Below, piece after piece: positions 11,276 to 20,794 of a stretch of DNA of 64,000 nt; the stretch's first letter is position 1, and each line of letters opens with the position of its first letter. The stretch covers positions 310,001-374,000 of the forward strand of contig NZ_JAFMZK010000002.1 of assembly GCF_029105185.1 (NCBI RefSeq). The letters are read 5' to 3'. Made by a program: the position numbers and the translations under genes. Source of the stretch: Aliiroseovarius sp. Z3 (lineage in GTDB: Bacteria > Pseudomonadota > Alphaproteobacteria > Rhodobacterales > Rhodobacteraceae). Below the pieces are notes generated by a model. The model was not told the origin of the DNA and did not search any database. It saw only the letters and a program-made list of their open reading frames with translations.

Positions 11276-11719
11276 TCAGTCGAACTTGGCCGAGGGCGCC
11301 AGAACCTTGGCTTCGCCCTTCAGAACCGGCTTGCCTTCGACAAGGCATTCGGTCTTCAGCGTCACCCGCCGTTTGGCATGGTCGATGTCCATGACGGTCA
11401 CTTCGGCGCGCACCGTGTCACCGGGGCGGACGGGCGCCAGAAATGTCAGGCTTTGCCCCATATAGATGGTGCCATGCCCGGGAAGCTGTTCACCGATCAC
11501 AGCCGAGATCAAACCCGCGGTCAGCATCCCGTGAGCGATCCGCCCCTCAAAGATCGTGTCATTGGCGTAATCGTCGTCCAGATGCACCGGGTTCCGGTCG
11601 GTCGAGATTTCGGCGAACATCTCGATATCCCGGTCGGTGACTTCCTTGGTGACATGCCGCGACATGCCGATTTCCAGCTCTTCAATGCAGATCGTGCCGC
11701 GCGGGAAATTGTCCAACAT
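11276..11719 (-). CDS. MaoC family dehydratase (R-specific enoyl-CoA hydratase-like)
   Basis: A single hotdog-domain protein of 147 residues. The hydratase-2 motif is visible as FAEISTDRNPVHLDDDYA followed by GRIAHGMLTAGLIS, including the catalytic Asp and His expected for (R)-specific enoyl-CoA hydratases. The ATG at 11719 was chosen because the CGGAGGATCCA ribosome site lies directly upstream; an in-frame ATG at 11782 would add 21 residues without family resemblance. It probably acts in fatty acyl-CoA metabolism or polyhydroxyalkanoate precursor supply. Located between the HAD gene and ribF on the same strand. Confidence 0.88.
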   Translation of the reverse strand: MLDNFPRGTICIEELEIGMSRHVTKEVTDRDIEMFAEISTDRNPVHLDDDYANDTIFEGRIAHGMLTAGLISAVIGEQLPGHGTIYMGQSLTFLAPVRPGDTVRAEVTVMDIDHAKRRVTLKTECLVEGKPVLKGEAKVLAPSAKFD

Positions 11720-11914
11720 TGGATCCTCCGGGTCATAAAAAGACGATAAATCGCTCTGATTGGCAATAATATTACTTTGCAACTGCAGAAAATCAAGGGG
11801 AAATGTTGTCTGGAATGATTGAATGTGCCGAGCTGGAATTATGCAACACAGGCAAGGTGCGGCCTCGCGGCAGCCTCTTTTGCCTTTGTTAACAAGGGTA
11901 AATTCGGGCTGCGC

Positions 11915-12787
11915 CTAGCGCAGATAGCCGATGGCAAAGGTCGGTGTGACCATCTCTGCCGCCACAAATCGCTCAAGTGCGTCCGCATCAGGTTGGCGAT
12001 CGGTCCGGGTTTCGTCCCGTGCCAGCCCACCGGTGATGAACAGAGAATCAATATCTTCGCCTTGTGCGCCCTTCACATCGGTCAGGATGCCATCGCCAAT
12101 GGCAAGGATGCGCGAGTTGTCCACTGACCGCCCTTCGGCGATCATGCGCCGACGGGCCAGATCATAGATCGGCGGGTGGGGCTTGCCGAAGTAAAGGCTT
12201 TCACCCCCCATCTCGGTGTAAAGCTGGGCAACAGCGCCCGCACACCATTCCCGCTGCTCGCCACGATCCACCACGATGTCTGGATTGGCGCAGAGCAATT
12301 TCAGCCCGTTTTGCTTGGCCAGCAGAAGTTGCGGACGCAGTTCGTCAGGGTGGGCGTGGGGGTCGAACGGGCCGCAGCAGACGATACCTTCGGCGTGCTT
12401 CAGTTCGACCTCTTCAATCTCAACCGGATCGTTGATGATCGTCATCGGGTCGAAGAAAGACCGGTCATGCGCCTCGCCCATGAACCAGACCTTGCGACCA
12501 ACGGCCCCCGTGAACATCGCCGCCCGCGCACTGTCGCCCGAGGTCGCAATCGTATCCCAACAGGCGCGCGGCACGCCGATCTGGTTCAGCTGGGCTTCGA
12601 CCGAGGTCCGGTGACGCGGCGCGTTGGTGACAAGCACCACGAACCCGCCATTTGCGCGAACTTTGCGCAGCGCCTCGACCGCCTCCGGGTAAGCATGCAC
12701 ACCATCATGCACGCATCCCCACAGATCGACGAAATAGGCGTCGTAGTTTGCGGAAACTTCGCTGAGGTTTTCGATGATGCGGGTCAT
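11915..12787 (-). CDS. TIGR01459 family HAD-type (class IIA) hydrolase
   Basis: A 290-residue haloacid-dehalogenase superfamily phosphatase with a class IIA cap, resembling the NagD/PGP group. Motif I is DLWGCVHDG from residue 21, motif II is VLVTNAPRH with the Thr/Ser region, and motif III/IV appear as YFGKPHPPIYD and AIGDGILTDVKGA. In alphaproteobacteria this family often sits close to ribF, as here (one gene away), which makes a role in flavin nucleotide dephosphorylation an attractive but unproven idea. The start has a good AAGGAG ribosome site. Confidence 0.9.
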   Translation of the reverse strand: MTRIIENLSEVSANYDAYFVDLWGCVHDGVHAYPEAVEALRKVRANGGFVVLVTNAPRHRTSVEAQLNQIGVPRACWDTIATSGDSARAAMFTGAVGRKVWFMGEAHDRSFFDPMTIINDPVEIEEVELKHAEGIVCCGPFDPHAHPDELRPQLLLAKQNGLKLLCANPDIVVDRGEQREWCAGAVAQLYTEMGGESLYFGKPHPPIYDLARRRMIAEGRSVDNSRILAIGDGILTDVKGAQGEDIDSLFITGGLARDETRTDRQPDADALERFVAAEMVTPTFAIGYLR

Positions 12788-12908
12788 GGTGCGGCTCCTT
12801 GGTTAAGGAAGATATGGCAGAGCGGGACGGGGGTGGCTAGAGGAGTCGGGTTGGATGGCCCGCATCGTAGGCGAAGCCGCCTTTGCTATCAGAGGTGTGA
12901 ATGTCTAG

Positions 12909-13547
12909 TTAGTTTCGAGCCTCTTGCATGCCAGCCCAAATCAAGCTGGCGCCCATGGCCCCAAATGCTACCGCAAAGATACCTTCAAACCATCTTGAGA
13001 ATCGCGAGTAGCCACGCATGGCGACGCCGGTTGAAAACAGCCAAGCGTAGGTTCCGTAGATAATCAAACCCGACAATGCACCCATTGGCCCGAATGCCAG
13101 AACGTGCCAAGCACTCAGCCCTTGACCGAACAGGAACGAGGCGACTGCGGCCCACATCAGCGCAGCTTTAGGATTGGTAAGTAGAACCAGAACGCCACGG
13201 CGCCACGCAAGACCATCGCTCAGCGGTCGGGAATCGGGCGCGAAGGTCGTGTTGGCGCCACCTTTCAGCGTCGCGTATGCCGCCTTGATGCCAAGAAAAA
13301 GCAAGTAGCTACCTCCGACAAACTTCAATACCAGAAGCACTAGTGGAGACGCTTCTATCAGAGCGCCAAGCCCCAAGGCTGTCACCATAGACCAGACGAG
13401 CATGCCGGAAGAAATGCCAGCCACCACGAATAGTGCAGGCCGTCGCCCCTGCGCTAACCCGACCGACGCGACGGCCGCAAGGTTAGGGCCGGGTGAAATT
13501 TGGGCCGCCAGAACACCAAGCCACGTCAGTGCATAAATAGAAAACAT
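12909..13547 (-). CDS. LysE family translocator
   Basis: A 212-residue inner-membrane protein with the LysE/RhtB exporter architecture of about six hydrophobic segments. The AAQISPGPNLAAVASVGLAQGRRPAL stretch in the first 45 residues is the family signature. The ATG at 13547 (MFSIYALTW) gives the usual length; an upstream ATG at 13598 would add 17 hydrophilic residues without a ribosome site. Members export amino acids or homoserine lactones; the substrate is not predictable. The codon use looks slightly more AT-rich than its neighbours and the gene stands alone, so recent acquisition is possible. Confidence 0.9.
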   Translation of the reverse strand: MFSIYALTWLGVLAAQISPGPNLAAVASVGLAQGRRPALFVVAGISSGMLVWSMVTALGLGALIEASPLVLLVLKFVGGSYLLFLGIKAAYATLKGGANTTFAPDSRPLSDGLAWRRGVLVLLTNPKAALMWAAVASFLFGQGLSAWHVLAFGPMGALSGLIIYGTYAWLFSTGVAMRGYSRFSRWFEGIFAVAFGAMGASLIWAGMQEARN

Positions 13548-13632
13548 GACGATGAAGCCCCCCGAAAACACTTTTGAACATGGTTGCTGACCCGTCATGG
13601 TTTGGCAAGGTCGCGCTTATACAAATGAAACA

Positions 13633-13654
13633 GGCCCGCGCAGTTGCGCGGGCC
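13633..13654 (-). terminator. Terminator-like hairpin after ppaC
   Basis: A perfect 9-bp stem GGCCCGCGC / GCGCGGGCC with a 4-nt loop lies 25 bp beyond the ppaC stop. On the minus strand it is followed by the T-rich TGTTTCATTT. Confidence 0.72.
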
Positions 13655-13678
13655 TTCCCAATCACAAATTGAACTGAC

Positions 13679-14599
13679 TTACACTGCCAAATTCGGAATA
13701 ATCTGCTTCTTCCGGCTCATGATGCCCGGCAGGACAACGGCGTCGCCCTCGACCTTGGCGCCGAAGCTCTTTTCGGCCACGCCTTTCACAACATCGTTCG
13801 GGATCAGCAGGGTGGCTTCTTCCTTCAGAATGTCCACGACGAACAGCAGAACTTCGTCCACGCCGTCCTCGGCTGCGACGGTTTTGAAGGTTTCCATCAG
13901 GCTCTCTTTGCGGCCCAGCGGGATTTCCGGCGCGGTGGTTTCCAGAACCGACACGCGGAACTTGGTGCCCGACACTTCGTATTCTTTCGAGTCCATGCGG
14001 ATCAGTTCGGCGTCCGAGAACTCGGACACGTCCGATTTGGCGGCAAACATCTCGGCGGCATATTCGGATACGTTCACGCCCAGATCAGCGGCCAGCGCGG
14101 CCACCACTTCGCGGTCGCGGTCGGTGGTGGTGGGCGAGCGGAATTCCAGCGTGTCCGACAGGATGCAGGTCAGGGCGGCACCTTTGATGGCTTCCGGCAT
14201 CTTGGCCACATCGTCACCCATCAGGTCGTACATGATGGTCGCGGTGCAAGCCAGCGGACGGATGGTGATGTCGATCGGGCCTTTGGTTTCCAGGCCGCCC
14301 ACCAGCTTATGGTGGTCGATGATCGCCTGAACGTCTGCACCGTTGATGTTGGCGGGCAGTTCGGCCGGGTTGTTGGTGTCGACGATGACGCAAGGCTGGT
14401 CGTCGGCCACGTCCTCGATGATGTCCAGCATGTCAAAGCCCCAACGCTTAAGCATAAAGGCGGCTTCGGTGTTGGGCTGGCCCAGCAGAACCGGCTTGGC
14501 GTCAACGCCTTTCACGTCGTTCAGGTACCAAGCCCAAATCAGCGGCGAGCCGGTCGAGTCGGTGTCAGGCGATTTGTGGCCGAAAACAAGAGTGGTCAT
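13679..14599 (-). CDS. ppaC: Manganese-dependent inorganic pyrophosphatase (DHH family II)
   Basis: Hydrolyses pyrophosphate to phosphate in the cytoplasm, driving biosynthetic reactions. It has 306 residues. Metal-binding motifs are GHKSPDTDS at residues 7-15, the VDTNNPAEL stretch near residue 72, and the DHH of IIDHHKLVGG (around residue 92), followed by the C-terminal DHHA2 domain with ...GVAEKSFGAK and SRKKQIIPNL. This is the family II enzyme, unrelated in fold to Ppa. It is transcribed alone and ends in a strong hairpin. Confidence 0.95.
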   Translation of the reverse strand: MTTLVFGHKSPDTDSTGSPLIWAWYLNDVKGVDAKPVLLGQPNTEAAFMLKRWGFDMLDIIEDVADDQPCVIVDTNNPAELPANINGADVQAIIDHHKLVGGLETKGPIDITIRPLACTATIMYDLMGDDVAKMPEAIKGAALTCILSDTLEFRSPTTTDRDREVVAALAADLGVNVSEYAAEMFAAKSDVSEFSDAELIRMDSKEYEVSGTKFRVSVLETTAPEIPLGRKESLMETFKTVAAEDGVDEVLLFVVDILKEEATLLIPNDVVKGVAEKSFGAKVEGDAVVLPGIMSRKKQIIPNLAV

Positions 14600-14651
14600 T
14601 TTGGTTTATCCGTCTTTATGAGTCACTGAATTTTGCCTGCCTTATAGGGTG

Positions 14652-14700
14652 CGCGCCCGCCCTTGTCACCTGCTGCGTTGCAGCATTTTCCGCGGGCGCG
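14652..14700. repeat. Nested inverted repeat between DHFR-like gene and ppaC
   Basis: Outer arms CGCGCCCGC (14652-14660) and GCGGGCGCG (14692-14700) pair perfectly. Inside, TGCTGC-GTT-GCAGCA (14671-14685) forms a second perfect hairpin. It starts 6 bp beyond the stop of the minus-strand DHFR-like gene, but no clear T-run follows, so termination is uncertain; it may be an mRNA 3'-end structure. Confidence 0.55.
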
Positions 14701-14706
14701 ACCTGT

Positions 14707-15234
14707 TCAACGCATCAGTTCCAGCAAAGTAACGCCGGTTGCATAAGGCGTCACCGATTTGGTTTGCCAATGGGTTGTCAAAGGCGCGTCGGAAAACAGC
14801 GGAACACCTTCGCCCAGTGTTATCGGCGCGGACTTCAAAATCAGCCTGTCGATCAGACCTTGCTGCAAGACCCAGCCAGCAAACTGGCCCCCGCCGCATA
14901 GATAGATCGGCATGCCCTTCCTGGCTCGCAACGTTTCCAGATGGCTCAACCAGTCGGACCTTACGACGTTGACGTCGGACGTGTCGGGCAGGTTGATGGT
15001 GGTCGAGAAGATGTGGTGATCCATGTGCGGATAGGCACGTGCGCCCGGTTCAAGGCCGAACCCGTACCCGTATTCATAGGTGCGTCGGCCCATGATCACC
15101 GTGCCATATCCGGCCAGCCTGTTAAAATAGGGGGCAATGTGATCGCCTTCGCCGGGGAAGGCCGAAGCATCCCCGCCGGGGGCAGCAATAAAACCGTCAA
15201 GGCTGACGGCAACGTCATAAATGATTTCACGCAT
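14707..15234 (-). CDS. Dihydrofolate reductase family protein (RibD C-terminal fold)
   Basis: A 175-residue protein with the DHFR-like RibD_C fold. Typical features are the start MREIIYDVAVSLDGFIA, the VIMGRRTYEYG nucleotide-binding turn, and IYLCGGGQFAGWVLQQGLIDRLILKSAPITLGEGVPLF. Such stand-alone proteins are NADPH-dependent reductases of unknown substrate and are not proven folate enzymes. The ATG at 15234 follows an AGGA site; an ATG at 15264 would place ten extra residues across the leader. A striking inverted repeat lies 21 bp upstream of the start and may regulate it. Confidence 0.88.
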   Translation of the reverse strand: MREIIYDVAVSLDGFIAAPGGDASAFPGEGDHIAPYFNRLAGYGTVIMGRRTYEYGYGFGLEPGARAYPHMDHHIFSTTINLPDTSDVNVVRSDWLSHLETLRARKGMPIYLCGGGQFAGWVLQQGLIDRLILKSAPITLGEGVPLFSDAPLTTHWQTKSVTPYATGVTLLELMR

Positions 15235-15255
15235 GAGGTATCCTGTCGTGTGAGT

Positions 15256-15297
15256 GTAAACCAACCCGGAAACGGGTATCTGAAACGGGTGGTTTAC
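15256..15297. promoter_or_regulatory. Inverted repeat in the leader of the DHFR-like gene
   Basis: The arms GTAAACCAACCCG (15256-15268) and CGGGTGGTTTAC (15286-15297) pair over 12 bp with one bulged A. The left arm can instead pair as ACCCG-GAAA-CGGGT (15264-15277). On the minus strand the segment also holds the direct repeat ACCCGTTTC twice. Position 21 bp ahead of the start suggests an operator or leader structure. Confidence 0.5.
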
Positions 15298-15402
15298 TTG
15301 ATCACTGGCAGGGCACTCCTCTTGGATACGGACAAATTAGCCGAGCATCGGGCATTCGTAAATCCCTTGGCTCTGGCGCGTCGCTGACGTTAAAACCATA
15401 TC

Positions 15403-16056
15403 ATGTCGAAACCCGCCGAAACCGAGCTTTATGCCCCCGTGAAATCCTGGCTGGAAGGGATGGGCTATGAGGTGAAATCCGAGGTCGGCCCGGCGGACGT
15501 GGTTGCCCTGCGCGAAGGTGCGCCGCCGGTCATCATCGAATTGAAGGCGGGGTTTTCGCTGACATTGCTGCAACAGGCTGTGGCGCGGCAGGCGGTGACC
15601 GATCTGGTCTATGTCGCGGTGCCGCGCTGGACCGGCAAGCCCGGATGGAGAGCCTTCAAGGGAAATCTGCGGCTGTGCCGGCGGCTTGGTCTTGGGGTTC
15701 TGTCGGTCCGTTTGAAAGACGGGTTGGTGCAGGTCCATACCGACCCCGGTCCGTTCCAACCGCGCAAATCCAAGGTGAAATCTGCCCGGATTTTATCCGA
15801 ATTCGCGCGGCGCGAAGGTGATCCCAACACCGGCGGCACGAACGGAAAGCTGGTAACGGCCTATCGGCAGGACGCCGAGAAGCTGGCCGCTTGTCTGGCG
15901 AAAGAGGGGCCGATGAAAGGCGCAGCGCTTGCAAAGGCCACAGGTGTCGCAACAGCCACGCGCATGATGGCGATCAACCACTATGGTTGGTTCGTGCGCG
16001 TGGAACGTGGCGTCTATGGATTGACCGATGAAGGCCGGGCAGCTCTTCCGGAATAA
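15403..16056 (+). CDS. DUF2161 family putative PD-(D/E)XK phosphodiesterase
   Basis: A 217-residue protein of the DUF2161 family. The N-terminal half carries a PD-(D/E)XK nuclease-like core: SEVGPADVVAL followed by VIIELKAGFSLTLLQQAV, giving the D...ExK catalytic pattern at residues about 31-48. The C-terminal part (approx. residues 160-215) looks like a small winged-helix (GAALAKATGVATATRMMAINHYGWFVRVERGVYGLT). Biological role unknown. It stands alone, immediately upstream of the FNR box of the peroxidase gene. Confidence 0.86.
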   Translation: MSKPAETELYAPVKSWLEGMGYEVKSEVGPADVVALREGAPPVIIELKAGFSLTLLQQAVARQAVTDLVYVAVPRWTGKPGWRAFKGNLRLCRRLGLGVLSVRLKDGLVQVHTDPGPFQPRKSKVKSARILSEFARREGDPNTGGTNGKLVTAYRQDAEKLAACLAKEGPMKGAALAKATGVATATRMMAINHYGWFVRVERGVYGLTDEGRAALPE

Positions 16057-16066
16057 TCCGACTTTT

Positions 16067-16080
16067 TTGATCGGGATCAA
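16067..16080. promoter_or_regulatory. FNR-type box of the di-haem peroxidase gene
   Basis: TTGAT-CGGG-ATCAA is a perfect match to the Fnr/FnrL consensus TTGAY-N4-RTCAA. Its centre is 64 bp ahead of the chosen start codon, allowing activation from a -41.5 position with a leader of about 23 nt. Confidence 0.85.
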
Positions 16081-16137
16081 TTTCCTTTGCCACGATTCTG
16101 GATTAAGAGCGGATTTGAATGTTTAGGAGCTTTTCCC

Positions 16138-17271
16138 ATGCGCGTGTCTCTTGCCTCAGGTTTGATGATCCTGCTCGCGTCACCGGTCGCCGCGTTCGAC
16201 AGTCTTGAGGAGCTGGGCGAGGCACTGTTTTTTGATGTGAACCTGTCGAAAAACCGCACCCAGTCCTGTGCGACCTGTCATGACCCGGAATACGGCTTTG
16301 TGGACCCGCGCGAAACGGATGTGGGGCGGGCCGTATCGCTTGGCGATGATGGTGAAAGCCTTGGGGATCGCACGGCCCCCACGGCGGCCTATGCGATGTT
16401 CACGCCGGATTTCGAACAGTTGGACAAGAAGGCATGGCGCGGTGGCATGTTCTGGGATGGGCGTGCGGCCGGATTGGACGGGCAGGCAGGCGGACCGCCC
16501 CTGAACCCGATCGAAATGGGAATGCCCGACGAGGCATCGGTCGTCGCGCGCCTTTCTGAGAATTCAGACTATGTGGCGTCATTCAAGGCGCTGTTCGGCG
16601 ATGCGATCTGGGATGATGACACCGCCGCCTATGACGCCATGACACAGGCGATTGCCGCGTTTGAACGCACCGACTTGTTCGCGCCCTTCGACAGCAAATA
16701 CGACCGTTTCCTGCGCGGTGAGGCCACACTTACGGACGAGGAAGAACTGGGCCGCGTGTTGTTCTTCTCCGAACAGTTCACCAATTGCAATCTGTGTCAC
16801 CAGTTGCGGACCTCGCCCATTGCCGGGGACGAGACGTTTACCAATTACGAATACCACAATATTGGCGTGCCGGTGAACGCGGCGGTCCGGGCGGCGAATG
16901 GGGTGGACGGGCCGGATCTGGGCCTGCTGGCGAACCCGGATATCGACAGCGCCGATGCGGGCGGGCGTTACAAGGTGCCGACCCTGCGCAACGTCGCCGT
17001 TACCGGCCCCTACATGCACAATGGTGTGTTCGAGGATTTGCGCACGGTTGTCCTGTTCTATAACAAATACAACACGCTGGACGAGGATCGGCAGATCAAC
17101 CCGGAAACAAGCAAGCCATGGCTGATGCCGGAGATTCCACAGAACCTTGCCGTGACCGAGCTGATTCATGGGCCCGCGCTGGATGACAAACGTATTGATG
17201 CGTTGGTGGCGTTCATGAAGACACTGACCGACGCACGGTACGAGCATTTGCTGGATGATCAGAACAATTGA
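16138..17271 (+). CDS. Di-haem cytochrome c peroxidase family protein
   Basis: Periplasmic c-type cytochrome that reduces hydrogen peroxide with electrons from cytochrome c (bacterial CcpA/MauG superfamily). The ATG at 16138 follows TTAGGAGC and starts a signal peptide (MRVSLASGLMILLASPVAA). Two haem-c sites are visible: CATCH at residues 44-48 and CNLCH at 217-221. The 377-residue precursor is slightly longer than classical CcpA. An FNR box upstream indicates induction under low oxygen, as known for ccp genes in other proteobacteria. Without the distal-ligand analysis a MauG-like role cannot be excluded. Confidence 0.9.
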   Translation: MRVSLASGLMILLASPVAAFDSLEELGEALFFDVNLSKNRTQSCATCHDPEYGFVDPRETDVGRAVSLGDDGESLGDRTAPTAAYAMFTPDFEQLDKKAWRGGMFWDGRAAGLDGQAGGPPLNPIEMGMPDEASVVARLSENSDYVASFKALFGDAIWDDDTAAYDAMTQAIAAFERTDLFAPFDSKYDRFLRGEATLTDEEELGRVLFFSEQFTNCNLCHQLRTSPIAGDETFTNYEYHNIGVPVNAAVRAANGVDGPDLGLLANPDIDSADAGGRYKVPTLRNVAVTGPYMHNGVFEDLRTVVLFYNKYNTLDEDRQINPETSKPWLMPEIPQNLAVTELIHGPALDDKRIDALVAFMKTLTDARYEHLLDDQNN

Positions 17272-17338
17272 AGCCGTTCGATTGATTGTGCAGACCGGCG
17301 GGCTGTGTGATGCGTGTCCAAATTTCTGGTTCGATTGC

Positions 17339-17367
17339 TTGACAGCCACAAAATGACTCCCTAACTC
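17339..17367 (+). promoter_or_regulatory. sigma-70-type promoter of groESL
   Basis: A consensus -35 box TTGACA (17339-17344) is separated by 17 bp from TAACTC (17362-17367). The CIRCE element begins 7 bp further on, covering the expected transcription start. Confidence 0.8.
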
Positions 17368-17374
17368 TGCGCCG

Positions 17375-17401
17375 TTAGCACTCGCATCCGGTGAGTGCTA
17401 A
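17375..17401. promoter_or_regulatory. CIRCE operator (HrcA binding site)
   Basis: TTAGCACTC - 9 nt - GAGTGCTAA is a perfect CIRCE inverted repeat, 33 bp ahead of groES. By family knowledge it is bound by the repressor HrcA, which links groESL transcription to GroEL availability. hrcA itself is not in the window. Confidence 0.96.
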
Positions 17402-17434
17402 GAGAACTGAAACTGAGCTTAGGGAGTCTCAGAA

Positions 17435-17722
17435 ATGGCATTTACACCACTGCATGACCGTGTGTTGGTCCGCCGCGTCGAAAGCGACGAGAAAACAGCA
17501 GGCGGCCTGATCATTCCGGAAAGCGCCAAGGAAAAACCGGCTGAAGGTCTGGTTGTTGCCGTGGGCGCTGGCGCCAAGGACGACGACGGTGATCGTATCG
17601 CCATGGACGTCAAAGAAGGCGACAAAATCCTTTTCGGCAAATGGTCCGGCACCGAAGTCACCATCGACGGTGAAGAGCTGCTGATCATGAAAGAATCCGA
17701 CATCATGGGCATCATTGCCTGA
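17435..17722 (+). CDS. groES: Co-chaperonin GroES
   Basis: Ten-kDa heptameric lid of the GroEL folding chamber. The 95 residues begin [16 protein letters not shown] and hold the mobile-loop region with [13 protein letters not shown] and the conserved [16 protein letters not shown]. It lies 33 bp downstream of the CIRCE element and 40 bp ahead of groEL, so both are made from one heat-inducible transcript. Confidence 0.99.
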   Translation: MAFTPLHDRVLVRRVESDEKTAGGLIIPESAKEKPAEGLVVAVGAGAKDDDGDRIAMDVKEGDKILFGKWSGTEVTIDGEELLIMKESDIMGIIA

Positions 17723-17762
17723 TTGTCTGACCGATTTACACGAATTTTCAGGAGTAAGCTAA

Positions 17763-19402
<1,640 letters not shown>

Positions 19403-19403
<1 letters not shown>

Positions 19404-19428
19404 ATCGAATTCCGTCAGGAATTCGATT
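19403..19428 (+). other. Perfect hairpin at the groEL stop codon
   Basis: AATCGAATTCC - GTCA - GGAATTCGATT pairs over 11 bp and starts on the last base of the groEL stop codon. No T-run follows, so it is not an intrinsic terminator; mRNA stabilisation or processing is a possible role. Confidence 0.7.
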
Positions 19429-19437
19429 GCGACAGGC

Positions 19438-19457
19438 GATTGGCCGCAAGGCCAATC
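19438..19457 (+). other. Second groEL 3'-UTR hairpin with GCAA tetraloop
   Basis: GATTGGCC - GCAA - GGCCAATC is a perfect 8-bp stem capped by a GNRA tetraloop. It lies 9 bp after the first hairpin and 28 bp before the terminator. Confidence 0.7.
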
Positions 19458-19485
19458 TGCCGAAAGCGAGACCGGAGCAGACGAA

Positions 19486-19515
19486 GGGTGCCCAATTCGG
19501 GCGCCCTTTTCTTTT
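19486..19515 (+). terminator. Intrinsic terminator of groESL
   Basis: GGGTGCCC - AATTC - GGGCGCCC (one G-U pair) is followed by TTTTCTTTT, 82 bp beyond the groEL stop. Confidence 0.9.
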
Positions 19516-19604
19516 GTGGTGGTTTTTTCAACGTCGCCCCTTACAAAAGGATCTGACACTGTCTATGTTAACGGTCGTAACATAATCTATTGGCGGGGGC
19601 AGCC

Positions 19605-20741
19605 ATGCTTCGATCCTTCATCCTTATTTTCATTACTCTTTTGGCGATGCCAGCCACCGCGCAAGAGGTTTATCGTTTCGGTAACGATGCCTATATGGCC
19701 GGGGACAACGTGACGCTGACAGGCGATGCGGTGGACGATGCGTTCATTGCCGGGAACACGGTGGTTGTGTCCGCCCCGATTGAGGGCAGCGCCCATGCAG
19801 GTGGCCGTTCGGTCTCAATCTCTGGGCCGGTGGGCAACAGCCTTTATGCCGCAGGGATGAACGTCAATGTCTCGGGCGGTGTCGGTGGCGATGCGCACCT
19901 GATGGGCGATACCGTATTGGTCAACGACAATGTTGGCGGCGACTTGCGCGCCGCTGCCCAACGGATCGAGATCAACGGGGCTGTTGGTGACAGCGCCTTG
20001 GTGGCTGCAGAGAACATCCTGCTGACCGGGGTCATTGCCGGAGACGCGAGCCTGGCGGTCGATAACATCAGCTTTGGTGATGCTGCCCGGATTGACGGTA
20101 CGCTCTATCTGTACTCCGACGATCCGAACGGCATAGAAATTCCCGAAAGCGTTGTCCCGGAAGACCGGATCGAACGGCACAACGTCGACGACTTCGATGC
20201 CAGTGCGGACGGAGATGGAGGGGCGACACTGGATCGTTCCGGCTCCAGCTGGACCGCTTGGCTGGGTGGGAAAATCACGGCGATCCTGGTACTGACAGCT
20301 ATGGTCACCTTGATTGCGGCCCTTGCGCCCACATTCCTGCTGGCGTTGCGGTTGCGCACGTTGGAAACACCCGCCCGCGCGCTTTGGATGGGCTTTCTGA
20401 CGATTTCAGCACTGGCCGGATCTTTGTTCCTGTTTGCCATGACGGGCTTCGGAATCCTGCTGATCCCGGTGTCGATTGTCCTGGCCGTACTGCTTGGCTT
20501 TGCGGGATATGTCGTCGGCACCTATATCCTTGGGGTTGGTGTCTTGGGTGCGACCAACCGCCCGTTGCCAGAAACGCTGAGTGAACGCGCCATCGCGGCG
20601 CTTGTCGGCGCTGTTGCGATCACGATTTTGGCGATGATCCCGTTTATTGGCTGGATCGTCACCTTGGCGGTTGCTGTTACGGGGGCCGGGGCGCTGGTCA
20701 TCCGCTGGTTCGCACCGGGATTCTATACCGAAGTGCGCTGA
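19605..20741 (+). CDS. Exported bactofilin-like beta-repeat protein with C-terminal membrane domain
   Basis: A 378-residue protein in three parts. A signal peptide (MLRSFILIFITLLAMPATAQ) is followed by a glycine-rich repeat domain (about residues 22-160) with short repeats of the type VxGxVxGDAHLMGDTVxV, which resembles the polymer-forming bactofilin/beta-helix fold. The C-terminal half (about 215-370) is strongly hydrophobic with four or more membrane helices. Thus the repeat part should face the periplasm. The ATG at 19605 was preferred over TTG 19590 because of the GGCGGGGGC site. Function is unknown; an envelope scaffold role is inference. Confidence 0.75.
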   Translation: MLRSFILIFITLLAMPATAQEVYRFGNDAYMAGDNVTLTGDAVDDAFIAGNTVVVSAPIEGSAHAGGRSVSISGPVGNSLYAAGMNVNVSGGVGGDAHLMGDTVLVNDNVGGDLRAAAQRIEINGAVGDSALVAAENILLTGVIAGDASLAVDNISFGDAARIDGTLYLYSDDPNGIEIPESVVPEDRIERHNVDDFDASADGDGGATLDRSGSSWTAWLGGKITAILVLTAMVTLIAALAPTFLLALRLRTLETPARALWMGFLTISALAGSLFLFAMTGFGILLIPVSIVLAVLLGFAGYVVGTYILGVGVLGATNRPLPETLSERAIAALVGAVAITILAMIPFIGWIVTLAVAVTGAGALVIRWFAPGFYTEVR

Positions 20742-20757
20742 TCCAATAAACACTGGA

Positions 20758-20791
20758 AACACCCCTGTTCGTGCAAGCTGGCAGGGGTGTT
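20758..20791. terminator. Bidirectional terminator between convergent genes
   Basis: AACACCCCTG (20758-20767) pairs perfectly with CAGGGGTGTT (20782-20791) around a 14-nt loop, ending 4 bp before the stop of the convergent NUDIX gene. Confidence 0.75.
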
Positions 20792-20794
20792 GTC

